DNA of 9,068 nt from Elusimicrobia bacterium RIFOXYB2_FULL_49_7 (GCA_001800515.1 MGVN01000091.1:1102-10169), one strand, 5' to 3'; positions 1-6,885 are shown, numbered from the stretch's first letter. The notes: a model not told the origin generated them from the sequence alone. Numbers and translations: made by a program.

Positions 1-1
1 G

Positions 2-832
2 CGGGGAACGGTTCTCCAAATGTTGGTATCCGATGCGGCCCAGATGAAAATCTGGCCCACCGTCAAAAAGCATCTTACTCCGGGAAAGGCGCTCTATTTC
101 TCCCACGGTTTTTCCATCACCTACCGCAAGGTGACCGGCGTGGTTCCGCCAAAAGGGGTGGATGTCATCATGGTGGCCCCCAAAGGAAGCGGCACCTCGG
201 TGCGCCGCAACTTTTTGTCCGGCGCAGGCATCAATTCCAGCTTTGCCGTTTTTCAGGATGGTACCGGACGAGCCAAGGAAAGAGTATTGGCATTAGGCGT
301 GGGTATCGGCTCCGGCTACCTTTTCCCGACCACCTTTGAACATGAAACCAATAGTGACCTCACCGGCGAGCGGGGCGTGCTCATGGGCGCACTCGCAGGC
401 ATCATGGAAGCGCAATACGATGTGCTCCGCGCAGGCGGCCACTCCCCGAGTGAAGCCTTCAATGAAACCGTGGAGGAGTTGACACAAAGCCTTATCCGCC
501 TGGTCGACGAAAACGGCATGGACTGGATGTATTCCAACTGTTCCGCCACTGCCCAGCGCGGCGCCCTGGACTGGAAGCCCCGCTTCAAGAAGGCGGTCCT
601 CCCGGTTTTCAAGACGCTGTATCAGGCTGTCAAAAGCGGCAAAGAGGCCAAACGGGTCATCTCGGCCTGCGGCAAAGCGGATTACCAGAATCAGCTGGAT
701 AAGGAACTTGCCACCATCCGCAATTCGGAAATGTGGCAAGCAGGCATCGCGGTCCGCACCTTGCGTCCGAAAACGGGCGGCAAAGCCGTTGCAGCGGATG
801 TGAAAGGGGTCGGCGGTCGGGGCGGAAACTAA
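2..832 (+). CDS. ilvC: Ketol-acid reductoisomerase (3' part, 5' end outside window)
   Basis: Cytosolic NAD(P)H- and Mg-dependent enzyme that isomerises and reduces acetolactate or acetohydroxybutyrate, a shared step of valine, leucine and isoleucine synthesis. The frame is open from base 2, so the ATG at 20 is internal (it sits in LQMLVSDAAQ, the end of the Rossmann domain) and the N-terminal NADPH loop lies outside the window. Visible family features are SHGF, the metal-binding D-x3-E pair in NSDLTGERG (Asp at 356-358, Glu at 368-370), GHSPSEAFNETVEE, and the helical C-terminal domain ending in an EVRKLRP-like segment (AVRTLRPK). From memory of the family, these motifs look closer to fungal Ilv5 and Bacteroidetes-type enzymes than to E. 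coli IlvC. About 20 Gly/Lys-rich residues follow the conserved core. It stops with TAA. The next gene, leuC, starts 123 bases downstream. Confidence 0.95.
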   Translation, partial: RGTVLQMLVSDAAQMKIWPTVKKHLTPGKALYFSHGFSITYRKVTGVVPPKGVDVIMVAPKGSGTSVRRNFLSGAGINSSFAVFQDGTGRAKERVLALGVGIGSGYLFPTTFEHETNSDLTGERGVLMGALAGIMEAQYDVLRAGGHSPSEAFNETVEELTQSLIRLVDENGMDWMYSNCSATAQRGALDWKPRFKKAVLPVFKTLYQAVKSGKEAKRVISACGKADYQNQLDKELATIRNSEMWQAGIAVRTLRPKTGGKAVAADVKGVGGRGGN

Positions 833-955
833 CGGGCACTTCGACCCCTCTTCGGGCACGTCGACAAGCTCAGCGCCCGGCTATGATATCGGCCGATAAA
901 AAAAAGTGCGGTCGCTGAGCTTGTCGAAGCGACCGCACGGCCAGAAAGGAAAAGA
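833..955. repeat. REP-like inverted repeat pair in ilvC-leuC spacer
   Basis: Two copies of a TTCGACAAGCTCAGCG-type palindromic unit lie in opposite orientation. Bases 861-875 (TCGACAAGCTCAGCG) are the exact reverse complement of 913-927, a perfect 15-bp inverted repeat with 37 bases between the arms. Each unit also has its own GC-rich flanking stem: CGGGC at 853-857 with GCCCG at 875-879, and an 11-bp perfect stem at 906-916/928-938. A short direct repeat, CGGGCAC[T/G]TCGAC, occurs at 833 and 853. The layout resembles a BIME (paired REP units). Related sequence occurs after leuB. It lies between two genes read in the same direction, so it may affect mRNA stability or partial termination. That role is inference. 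Confidence 0.75.
898..938 (-). terminator. Terminator-like hairpin plus T8, oriented on the minus strand
   Basis: Read on the - strand, an 11-bp perfect GC-rich stem (938-928 with 916-906, 11-base loop) is followed at once by eight Ts (complement of A8 at 898-905), the classic layout of an intrinsic terminator. On the + strand there is no T tract after the stem, so it should not terminate the ilvC-leuC transcript efficiently. No minus-strand gene lies upstream of it in the window, so it may stop antisense transcription, or may simply be the palindrome of a REP unit beside an A tract. Confidence 0.5.
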
Positions 956-2242
956 ATGGGAAAAACAATAACCGAAAAAATTTTTGATGCGCATCGTGTG
1001 AATGAACCCTTTGCAGGGACCCATGTCTTAAAATTGGATGCGGTCTTCTGCCATGAAATTACCACCCCCATTGCCATCAATGATTTGGTAAAACGGGACA
1101 AAGACCGGGTCTTTGATGCCAAGCGCATTAAAGCGGTCATTGATCATGTCACGCCGGCTAAAGACAGCAAAACAGCGGAACAGGGCAAGATCATGCGCGA
1201 ATGGGCCCATCGGCACAATATCAAAGACTTCTTTGATATCGGACAAAACGGGGTCTGCCATGCCCTTTTTCCGGAAAAAGGTTTTGTGCGGCCCGGCGAT
1301 ACGGTCATCATGGGCGATTCCCATACCTGCACACATGGTGCATTCGGCGCCTTTGCCGCCGGTGTAGGAACGACCGATCTTGAGGTTGGTATCTTAAAAG
1401 GGGTGTGTGCATTTCGAAAGCCTCGCACCATTCGAGTGGATGTAACGGGTAAGCTCCAGAGAGGTGTCTATGCCAAGGATGTCATCCTTCGAATAATCAA
1501 GGAACTTACGGTTAAGGGGGCCACGGATTGCGTACTTGAATTCCAGGGTCCGGTCATTTCCGCCTTTTCCATGGGATCACGCATGACCCTTTGCAATATG
1601 GCTATCGAGGCAGGCGGTACCTGCGGGGTCTGCATGCCGGATAAGATCACAGCCCAATATCTTTGGCCCTTTATCAAAGGCAAATATAAATCCGTAGCAG
1701 AGGCCACCCGGAAATTCAAGGTATGGCATTCTGATCCGGATGCGGAATATGAAAAGGTCATCCAGATGGATATCTCCAAGCTTACCCCTCAGGTCACAGT
1801 GGACTATAAGCCGGATCAGGTCAAATCCGTTACTGAGATCAAAAGTACGCCCGTTGATCAGATATATATCGGTTCCTGCACCAACGGCCGAATAGAGGAT
1901 TTGCGTATTGCTGCCCGTATTCTTAAAGGCAAAAAGATTGCCAAAACGGTCCGTGCCATCGTCAGTCCGGCCACGCCGACCATTTTTCAAGCCGCCTTGA
2001 AAGAGGGACTTATCGATGTTTTCATGAAAGCAGGTTTTTGCGTGATCAACCCTACTTGCGGCGCCTGTCTTGGTATGAGCAACGGCGTATTAGCTGCCGG
2101 CGAAGTATGCGCCTCCACCACCAACCGCAATTTCGCGGGTCGCATGGGAAAAGGAGGCATGGTCCATCTTATGAGCCCGGCCACAGCCGCAGCGTCAGCC
2201 ATTGCCGGAAAAATAGCGGACCCTCGGAAATATCTCAAATAG
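956..2242 (+). CDS. leuC: 3-isopropylmalate dehydratase large subunit (short type)
   Basis: Large, [4Fe-4S]-bearing subunit of isopropylmalate isomerase, which interconverts 2- and 3-isopropylmalate in leucine synthesis and can act on citramalate in the pyruvate route to isoleucine. It has 428 residues, matching the short archaeal/homoaconitase-like LeuC class rather than the roughly 466-residue E. coli type. Cluster cysteines are at C308 (in GSCTNGR), C368 and C371 (in PTCGACLG), with the same spacing as in the family. MGDSHTCTHGA, the aconitase-family active-site signature, is at residues 119-129. The ATG at 956 is preceded by AAAGGA five bases upstream. The small subunit leuD follows directly. 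The stop is TAG, the only TAG that ends a gene in this window. Reading through it would add 14 residues before a TGA at 2285. Homoaconitase-like activity cannot be excluded by sequence, but the leuB and leuD neighbours favour LeuC. Confidence 0.96.
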   Translation: MGKTITEKIFDAHRVNEPFAGTHVLKLDAVFCHEITTPIAINDLVKRDKDRVFDAKRIKAVIDHVTPAKDSKTAEQGKIMREWAHRHNIKDFFDIGQNGVCHALFPEKGFVRPGDTVIMGDSHTCTHGAFGAFAAGVGTTDLEVGILKGVCAFRKPRTIRVDVTGKLQRGVYAKDVILRIIKELTVKGATDCVLEFQGPVISAFSMGSRMTLCNMAIEAGGTCGVCMPDKITAQYLWPFIKGKYKSVAEATRKFKVWHSDPDAEYEKVIQMDISKLTPQVTVDYKPDQVKSVTEIKSTPVDQIYIGSCTNGRIEDLRIAARILKGKKIAKTVRAIVSPATPTIFQAALKEGLIDVFMKAGFCVINPTCGACLGMSNGVLAAGEVCASTTNRNFAGRMGKGGMVHLMSPATAAASAIAGKIADPRKYLK

Positions 2243-2252
2243 GATGGGACCC

Positions 2253-2774
2253 ATGAAAAACTTCAGCGGAAAAGTGCTTTTTCTTGACCGGTCAGATATC
2301 AATACGGATGAAATCATTCCGGCTAAATATCTAACTGAAATCACCAAGGAGGCTTTAAAACCCCACACTCTGGAAGATCTCGAATTGACCGGATTTAATC
2401 CGGGAACAGACCTTACGGACAAGGCCGTTGTGGTCACGCGCGCCAATTTCGGGTGCGGCAGCAGTCGGGAACATGCTCCCTGGGCTCTTGAAGTCAATGG
2501 CATCCATGTGGTCATTGCAGAGAGTTTTGCCCGTATCTTCCGGCAGAATATGTTTAATGGCGGAATGTTAGCTATTGAACTTCCTAAAGAGGATATTGAT
2601 GCGCTCTTGGCTCTTAAAACAGCAGATACGCAAATAACCGTTTCGTTTGAAAAACGGAAGATCCGTTGTGATAGTTCACTGGGGGTTCGGGAGTGCGCCT
2701 TCACGCTCTCCGAATTTGATGCGGAATTGGTCAAAGCGGGCGGTTGGCTTGAATATGCTGATACTCGTTATTAA
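2253..2774 (+). CDS. leuD: 3-isopropylmalate dehydratase small subunit
   Basis: Small (swivelling-domain) subunit that completes the LeuC active site. It has 173 residues from the ATG at 2253, in the range of the short LeuD class. Signatures are DRSDINTDEIIPAKYL (residues 12-27) and GCGSSREHAPW (67-77, substrate-binding Ser/Arg loop). The substrate-specificity loop reads YLTE. From memory, homoaconitases carry an Arg in this loop (YLRT), which is missing here and fits an isopropylmalate/citramalate role. An in-frame ATG at 2244 would add three residues (MGP), but it directly abuts the leuC stop and has no Shine-Dalgarno site. AGGA at 2241-2244, eight bases before 2253, supports the later start. 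The gene is ten bases from the leuC stop, so translational coupling is likely. leuB follows after 29 bases. Confidence 0.94.
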   Translation: MKNFSGKVLFLDRSDINTDEIIPAKYLTEITKEALKPHTLEDLELTGFNPGTDLTDKAVVVTRANFGCGSSREHAPWALEVNGIHVVIAESFARIFRQNMFNGGMLAIELPKEDIDALLALKTADTQITVSFEKRKIRCDSSLGVRECAFTLSEFDAELVKAGGWLEYADTRY

Positions 2775-2803
2775 TTACATTTTTCACTTTAAAGGAGAAC
2801 AAC

Positions 2804-3880
2804 ATGCATAAGATCGCACTCATGGGGGGTGACGGCACAGGCCCCGAAGTCCTGACTGAAGGGCTCAAAGTCATCAACGCCGCCTCAAAGAAATACGGTT
2901 TTAAATACGAGACCGTTTCCTATGATTTCGGCGGCGAACGCTACAAGCGAACCGGTGAAACTCTGCCCGATTCCGCAATCGAAGAATTCAAAAAAGCGGA
3001 TGCCATCTATCTCGGCGCCATCGGCCACCCGGATGTCAAGCCCGGCATTTTGGAAGTCGGTGTTTTGCTGAAGCTCCGCTTTGCCTTAGACCAATATATT
3101 AATCTCCGTCCGGTCAAACTATATCCGGGCGTATAGACCCCGCTTAAAGACAAAGGACCGGAACATATCGACTTTGTCGTTATTCGCGAGAATTCCGGCG
3201 GCATTTATACCAGCATCGGCGGCGCCACACGCGTAGGCACCCCGGATGAAATAGCCACCCAAGTAATGGTCTATGATCGCCGTACCGTGGATCGCTGCCT
3301 GAAGTTCGCCTTTGAATACAAGAAAAAACGCAATGCAGGCAACCCGAAGTATGCAGAAAAACCCCTCACCCTGATTCACAAGCGCAATGTACTGACCCAT
3401 TGCGGGGACCTCTGGTTCCGTGCCTTTGAAGAGATGGGCGAAAAAGAGTACAAAGGCATGCCGCGTGATTACAACCATGTGGATGCAGCAAACATGTGGT
3501 TTGTCAAGAATCCGGAATGGTTCGATGTCGCGGTCACGGAAAATCTTTTCGGCGATATCATCACGGATTTGGGCGCCATGATCCAAGGCGGGCTCGGCAT
3601 CGCTGCGGGCGGTAACATCAATCCCGAAGGCGTCTCCATGTTCGAACCCATGGGCGGCAGCGCCCCTAAATACGCGGGAAAAAATGTCATCAACCCCATG
3701 GCTGCCATCGCCTCCGGCGCCATGATGCTTGATTTCCTGGGCGAGGAAAAGGCGGCTAAAGGGATTGAAGCCGCCATCGTGAAAACCATTGCCAATATGA
3801 AAAGTCAGGCAGCGGGCAAGATGGGCATGTCCACCACGCAGGTGGGGGATATGGTGGCTGATTTTGTAGCAAAATCTTAA
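2804..3880 (+). CDS. leuB: 3-isopropylmalate dehydrogenase, interrupted by in-frame TAG
   Basis: Would encode a 358-residue isocitrate/isopropylmalate dehydrogenase-family enzyme that oxidatively decarboxylates 3-isopropylmalate (and methylmalate in the citramalate route) with NAD. AAAGGAG at 2791-2797 sits six bases before the ATG. Codon 111 (3134-3136) is TAG, after [10 protein letters not shown]. The same frame then continues with [19 protein letters not shown] and stays intact to TAA at 3878. Catalytic Tyr135 (in ENSGGIY), Lys193 (in HKRNVL), metal-binding Asp251 and Asp255 (in FGDIITD) and EPMGGSAP are all downstream, so a 110-residue product would be inactive. The only ATG restart of note, 3266, lacks Tyr135. 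No frameshift or other decay is seen, and length and spacing are normal. It is therefore a fresh nonsense mutation, a sequencing error, or a recoded amber. Family assignment is firm; functional state is unknown. The C-terminal wording ([13 protein letters not shown]) departs from E. coli LeuB, so a related beta-decarboxylating dehydrogenase is possible but less likely in this context. Confidence 0.88.
3134..3136 (+). other. In-frame amber codon inside leuB
   Basis: TAG at codon 111, flanked by GTA and ACC. Single-base changes from GAG (Glu), CAG (Gln), AAG (Lys), TAT/TAC (Tyr) or TGG (Trp) would produce it. Glu is my guess from remembered LeuB sequences with PGVETPLK, but this position varies in the family. 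A 7-bp perfect inverted repeat (GACAAAG 3149-3155, CTTTGTC 3172-3178) begins 12 bases after the codon. It could form a weak hairpin, or be chance in coding sequence. Confidence 0.9.
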
Positions 3881-3885
3881 TAAGA

Positions 3886-3983
3886 CAGCGGGCACTTCGA
3901 CATCCTTCGATTTTGCTCAGGACGAGTGCTCAGTGTCCGCTGATATACTTGATTGCTGAGCCGGACACCGAACTTGTCAAGGC
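3886..3983. repeat. REP-like palindromic repeats in leuB-cimA spacer
   Basis: CAGCGGGCACT (3886-3896) pairs with AGTGTCCGCTG (3932-3942) as an 11-bp stem with one G-U pair. The 35-base loop contains CCTTCGATTTTGCTCAGGA, a variant of the TTCGAC-x-GCTCAG motif common in bacterial REP-type repeats. The left arm GCGGGCACTTCGAC closely matches the start of the ilvC-leuC spacer (833-845). A third, weaker copy, GAACTTGTCAAGG at 3970-3982, matches GAGCTTGTCGAAG at 917-929 in 10 of 13 bases. No T tract follows the stem, so it is not a standard terminator. The spacer holds no other gene. Confidence 0.65.
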
Positions 3984-4016
3984 ATGGCAAAGCAACCGAA
4001 ATAGACAGGAGCCGAT

Positions 4017-5597
4017 ATGGCGGAACTAATGATTTACGACACCACGCTTCGCGATGGCAATCAGGCGCGCGGCATCTCACTTTCCCTGGAAGACAAGCTG
4101 CGCATTGCCCGAAAACTGGACGAAACCGGCCTCCATTACATTGAAGGCGGCTGGCCGAATCCCACCAGTCCGACGGACGTGCAATTCTTTGAACGCATTC
4201 GTGCTGAGAAATTGAAAAACAGTCGTTTAGCCGCCTTTGGTTCCACCTGCCGGCCTAAAGTGGCTCCCCAGGACGATCCCATCCTCGCTGCCCTGGTTTC
4301 GGCCAAAACACCCGTTATTACCATTTTCGGAAAAAGCTGGGATCTCCATGCCACAGAGGTTATCAAGACCACTTTGGACGAGAATCTTCGCATGATCCGC
4401 GACTCCGTACGTTACCTAAAAGATCGCTGTGAAGAGGTGGTCTATGACGCGGAACATTTCTTTGATGGTTACAAAAACAACCCGGAGTATGCGCTCAAGA
4501 CGCTGATGGCCGCACAAGAAGGTGGCGCGGCCAGTATTGTTCTATGTGACACCAACGGCGGCTGCCTACCCATGGATTTCTCCGATATCTATGATGCGGT
4601 CGCAGCTAAGATTCAGACCCCGCTTGGGGTGCACACGCATAATGACTCGGGTTGCGCTGTAGCCAACTCCCTCATTGCGGCATCCAAGGGAACCTGCATG
4701 ATTCAGGGAGTCATCAACGGTTTCGGCGAACGATGCGGCAATGCCAATCTTTGCACTATCATTCCCAATCTGAAACTGAAGATGGGACGGAATGTACTCT
4801 CTGACGCCAACCTTCAGAAAATGGTGGAACTCTCGGTTTTTGTGTCGGAAATCGCCAATGTGGTCCATGATGAACGGCAGCCCTATGTGGGCGAAGCGGC
4901 CTTTTCCCACAAAGGAGGCGCTCATATCGATGGTGTCATGAAAGTGACCCACTCCTTTGAGCATATCAACCCTGAAACTGTCGGCAATTCCCGGCAATAC
5001 ATCTTGTCCGACCAATCAGGCGGTTCTACTATCGTTGAAAAACTGAAGAAATACCGCCCGGATGTCTCTAAAAAGGATCCCGAAGTGGCTCGTCTTCTGA
5101 CGCGTGTCAAGGAAATGGAGCACAAAGGCTACCAGTTTGAAGCAGCAGAAGGCTCTTTTGATCTCCTCATGCGCAAAGAGCTCAAACTGTTTGCCGAACC
5201 CTTTCGCTTCATCGGCTTCCGGGTCATCGAAGAGCTCTTGTCCGATGGCACACTGTACAGCGAAGCCACCATCAAGGTGGAAGCCAATGGTCAGGTGGAG
5301 CACACGGCCGCCGAAGGCAATGGCCCGGTTTCCGCACTCGATCACGCCATGCGCAAAGCACTTTGCAAGTTCTTTCCAGAACTGTCCTCTGTCCACCTGG
5401 TAGATTACAAAGTGCGCGTGCTGGCCGGCATGGATGGTACGGATGCCAAAGTTCGCGTACTCATCACCAGCACGGATAATGAAGAATATTGGGGTACCAT
5501 CGGCGTATCGGAAAACATCATCGAGGCCAGCTGGATAGCGCTCATTGATTCGCTCAGCTTTAAACTGGCCAAAGAGGCAAAGAGGAAGATAAAATGA
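4017..5597 (+). CDS. cimA: Citramalate synthase
   Basis: Condenses pyruvate with acetyl-CoA to (R)-citramalate, the committed step of the threonine-independent isoleucine pathway. The 526-residue length is that of the CimA family distinct from LeuA. The N-terminal HMGL-like TIM barrel (about residues 4-270) shows DTTLRDGNQ (8-16, with Arg12 and metal-binding Asp13) and the metal-binding HTHND motif (His206, His208, Asp210), plus NGFGERCGNANL. A linker region with GEAAFSHKGGAHIDGV follows. The C-terminal part (about 400-520) resembles the LeuA allosteric dimer domain, so feedback control, probably by isoleucine, is inferred. The ATG at 4017 has ACAGGAG five bases upstream. The stop overlaps the hisD start (ATGA). 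The family includes proteins loosely named 2-isopropylmalate synthase, but the motifs and length favour CimA. Confidence 0.93.
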   Translation: MAELMIYDTTLRDGNQARGISLSLEDKLRIARKLDETGLHYIEGGWPNPTSPTDVQFFERIRAEKLKNSRLAAFGSTCRPKVAPQDDPILAALVSAKTPVITIFGKSWDLHATEVIKTTLDENLRMIRDSVRYLKDRCEEVVYDAEHFFDGYKNNPEYALKTLMAAQEGGAASIVLCDTNGGCLPMDFSDIYDAVAAKIQTPLGVHTHNDSGCAVANSLIAASKGTCMIQGVINGFGERCGNANLCTIIPNLKLKMGRNVLSDANLQKMVELSVFVSEIANVVHDERQPYVGEAAFSHKGGAHIDGVMKVTHSFEHINPETVGNSRQYILSDQSGGSTIVEKLKKYRPDVSKKDPEVARLLTRVKEMEHKGYQFEAAEGSFDLLMRKELKLFAEPFRFIGFRVIEELLSDGTLYSEATIKVEANGQVEHTAAEGNGPVSALDHAMRKALCKFFPELSSVHLVDYKVRVLAGMDGTDAKVRVLITSTDNEEYWGTIGVSENIIEASWIALIDSLSFKLAKEAKRKIK

Positions 5598-6877
5598 TGC
5601 CGCTTCTAATCAACCCTAAATCAGATGCCCTGAAAAGCATTCTGGAACGGGGAAAAGTCGATTATCCGATTGAAGAAAAACGGGTTCGGGATATCATCGC
5701 CCGTATTGAAAAGAAGGGAGATAACGCTCTCTTTGAAGCCACCCGCCGGTTTGACAAGATAAGGCTGACAATAAAAACGGTACGAATTTCTCAAACGGAG
5801 CTAAAGCAACAGGCGACAAAATGTCCGAAGCCTCTTCAAAAGGCCATCCGGCAAGCCATTGAAAATATCAGGCTCTTTCATCAAAAACAGCTTCCTACCG
5901 GTTATGAAATCAAACGGCACGGCATAAGACTGGCCCAGCAGGTCCTACCGTTGGATAGTGTAGGTCTGTATATTCCCGGCGGCTCAGCGCCGCTCTTTTC
6001 CACCATTCTCATGACCGCTATTCCGGCTCAAATCGCCGGTGTAAAACGAATTGCAGCGGTTACCCCGCCTTCCCACTTTGGACTCCATCCTGCCATGGCT
6101 TATGCCTTCAGCCGCCTGGGTATCACAGAAGTTTACCGGCTGGGTGGCGCACAGGCCATTGCCGCCCTGGCTCTCGGAACCGCCTCTGTTCCCCGAGTCG
6201 ACAAAATTGTCGGTCCCGGAAACCTCTATGTTTCTTTAGCTAAGAAAATACTTTTCGGCCGAACGGATATTGATATGATTGCAGGTCCCAGTGAAATCTG
6301 CATCATTGCGGATAAAGAAGCGCCCTCTGCCTTTGTGGCACGCGATCTCTTAAGCCAGGCCGAACACGGTACCGGCCGGGAATCCGCAGTGTTGTTGACC
6401 GATTCTCCGATACTGGCCGAGGCCGTGGTCAGGGAATTGAACCGTATTGTTCCGGACACAAAAGCAGCCGCACCGTTGCGGCAAGCGCTTCAAACGTACG
6501 GCCTGATTGCCGTGCTTCCCTCTCTGTCGGCCTGTGCGGATTTCTCCAACAAAATGGCACCGGAACATCTGGAACTCATGGTCCGGCAGCCCCGACTGCT
6601 TCTAAAAAAGATAAAGCATGCAGGCTCTGTTTTCCTGGGAGATTGGACATGCGAATCCCTCGGCGATTACTTTGCCGGCCCCAACCATGTATTACCCACC
6701 CATTCCACGGCCCGATTCTTCTCGCCGCTTGGAGTTTATCACTTTATTAAGAGAATGAACGTGACCGAGTATGACCGTAATGCTTTTATGGCAAGCGGAA
6801 AGGCCGTGGCCGCCATGGCTGAAGCGGAAGGCCTTTTCTTCCATGCAGATGCGGCACATATTCGTTTGTACGCCTGA
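5594..6877 (+). CDS. hisD: Histidinol dehydrogenase
   Basis: Zn-dependent, NAD-linked enzyme that oxidises L-histidinol to L-histidine in two steps, the last reactions of histidine synthesis. It has 427 residues, close to E. coli HisD (434). Motifs in order: YIPGGSAPLFSTILM, GGAQAIAALALGT, KIVGPGNLYV, DMIAGPSEI, LLSQAEHG, APEHLELM, GDYFAGPNHVLPT and a C-terminal EGLFFHADA. By alignment to the family, the Zn ligands are Gln255, His258, Asp358 and His417, and the general-base pair is Glu324/His325; all are present. The start ATG overlaps the cimA stop as ATGA, with AGAGGAAG just upstream, so translation is probably coupled to cimA. A second ATG at 5597 is in frame. No other his gene is in the window. 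Confidence 0.97.
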   Translation: MMPLLINPKSDALKSILERGKVDYPIEEKRVRDIIARIEKKGDNALFEATRRFDKIRLTIKTVRISQTELKQQATKCPKPLQKAIRQAIENIRLFHQKQLPTGYEIKRHGIRLAQQVLPLDSVGLYIPGGSAPLFSTILMTAIPAQIAGVKRIAAVTPPSHFGLHPAMAYAFSRLGITEVYRLGGAQAIAALALGTASVPRVDKIVGPGNLYVSLAKKILFGRTDIDMIAGPSEICIIADKEAPSAFVARDLLSQAEHGTGRESAVLLTDSPILAEAVVRELNRIVPDTKAAAPLRQALQTYGLIAVLPSLSACADFSNKMAPEHLELMVRQPRLLLKKIKHAGSVFLGDWTCESLGDYFAGPNHVLPTHSTARFFSPLGVYHFIKRMNVTEYDRNAFMASGKAVAAMAEAEGLFFHADAAHIRLYA

Positions 6878-6879
6878 AC

Positions 6880-6885
6880 AGGAGG
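6880..6885 (+). promoter_or_regulatory. Strong Shine-Dalgarno AGGAGG deciding a TTG start
   Basis: A perfect AGGAGG just after the hisD stop. Six bases separate it from TTG 6892 and none from TTG 6886, so it selects 6892 as the start of the GGDEF-like gene. Confidence 0.75.

Noticed and set aside
20..22. ATG at 20 as the start of ilvC
   Set aside because: The frame is open upstream to base 2, and the residues before and after it are the middle of the Rossmann domain, so the gene is cut by the window edge.
293..859. 188-codon minus-strand open frame over ilvC
   Set aside because: It is antisense to conserved IlvC and has no recognisable motif.
2244..2246. ATG 2244 as start of leuD
   Set aside because: It has no Shine-Dalgarno site and adds only MGP before the conserved MKNFSGKV start at 2253.
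3266..3880. Separate downstream gene starting at ATG 3266
   Set aside because: It is the C-terminal part of LeuB in the same frame, without the catalytic Tyr135 region and with no convincing Shine-Dalgarno site, so it is not an independent gene.
3119..3895. 258-codon minus-strand open frame over leuB
   Set aside because: It is antisense to a clear LeuB coding frame and its translation shows no recognisable domain. It is a shadow of codon bias.
3886..3942. Rho-independent terminator after leuB
   Set aside because: The stem is good but has a 35-base loop and no following T tract. It fits a REP-type repeat better.
3944..3949. TATACT as a -10 promoter box for cimA
   Set aside because: The hexamer 17 bases upstream (GACGAG) does not resemble a -35 box, so support is too weak.
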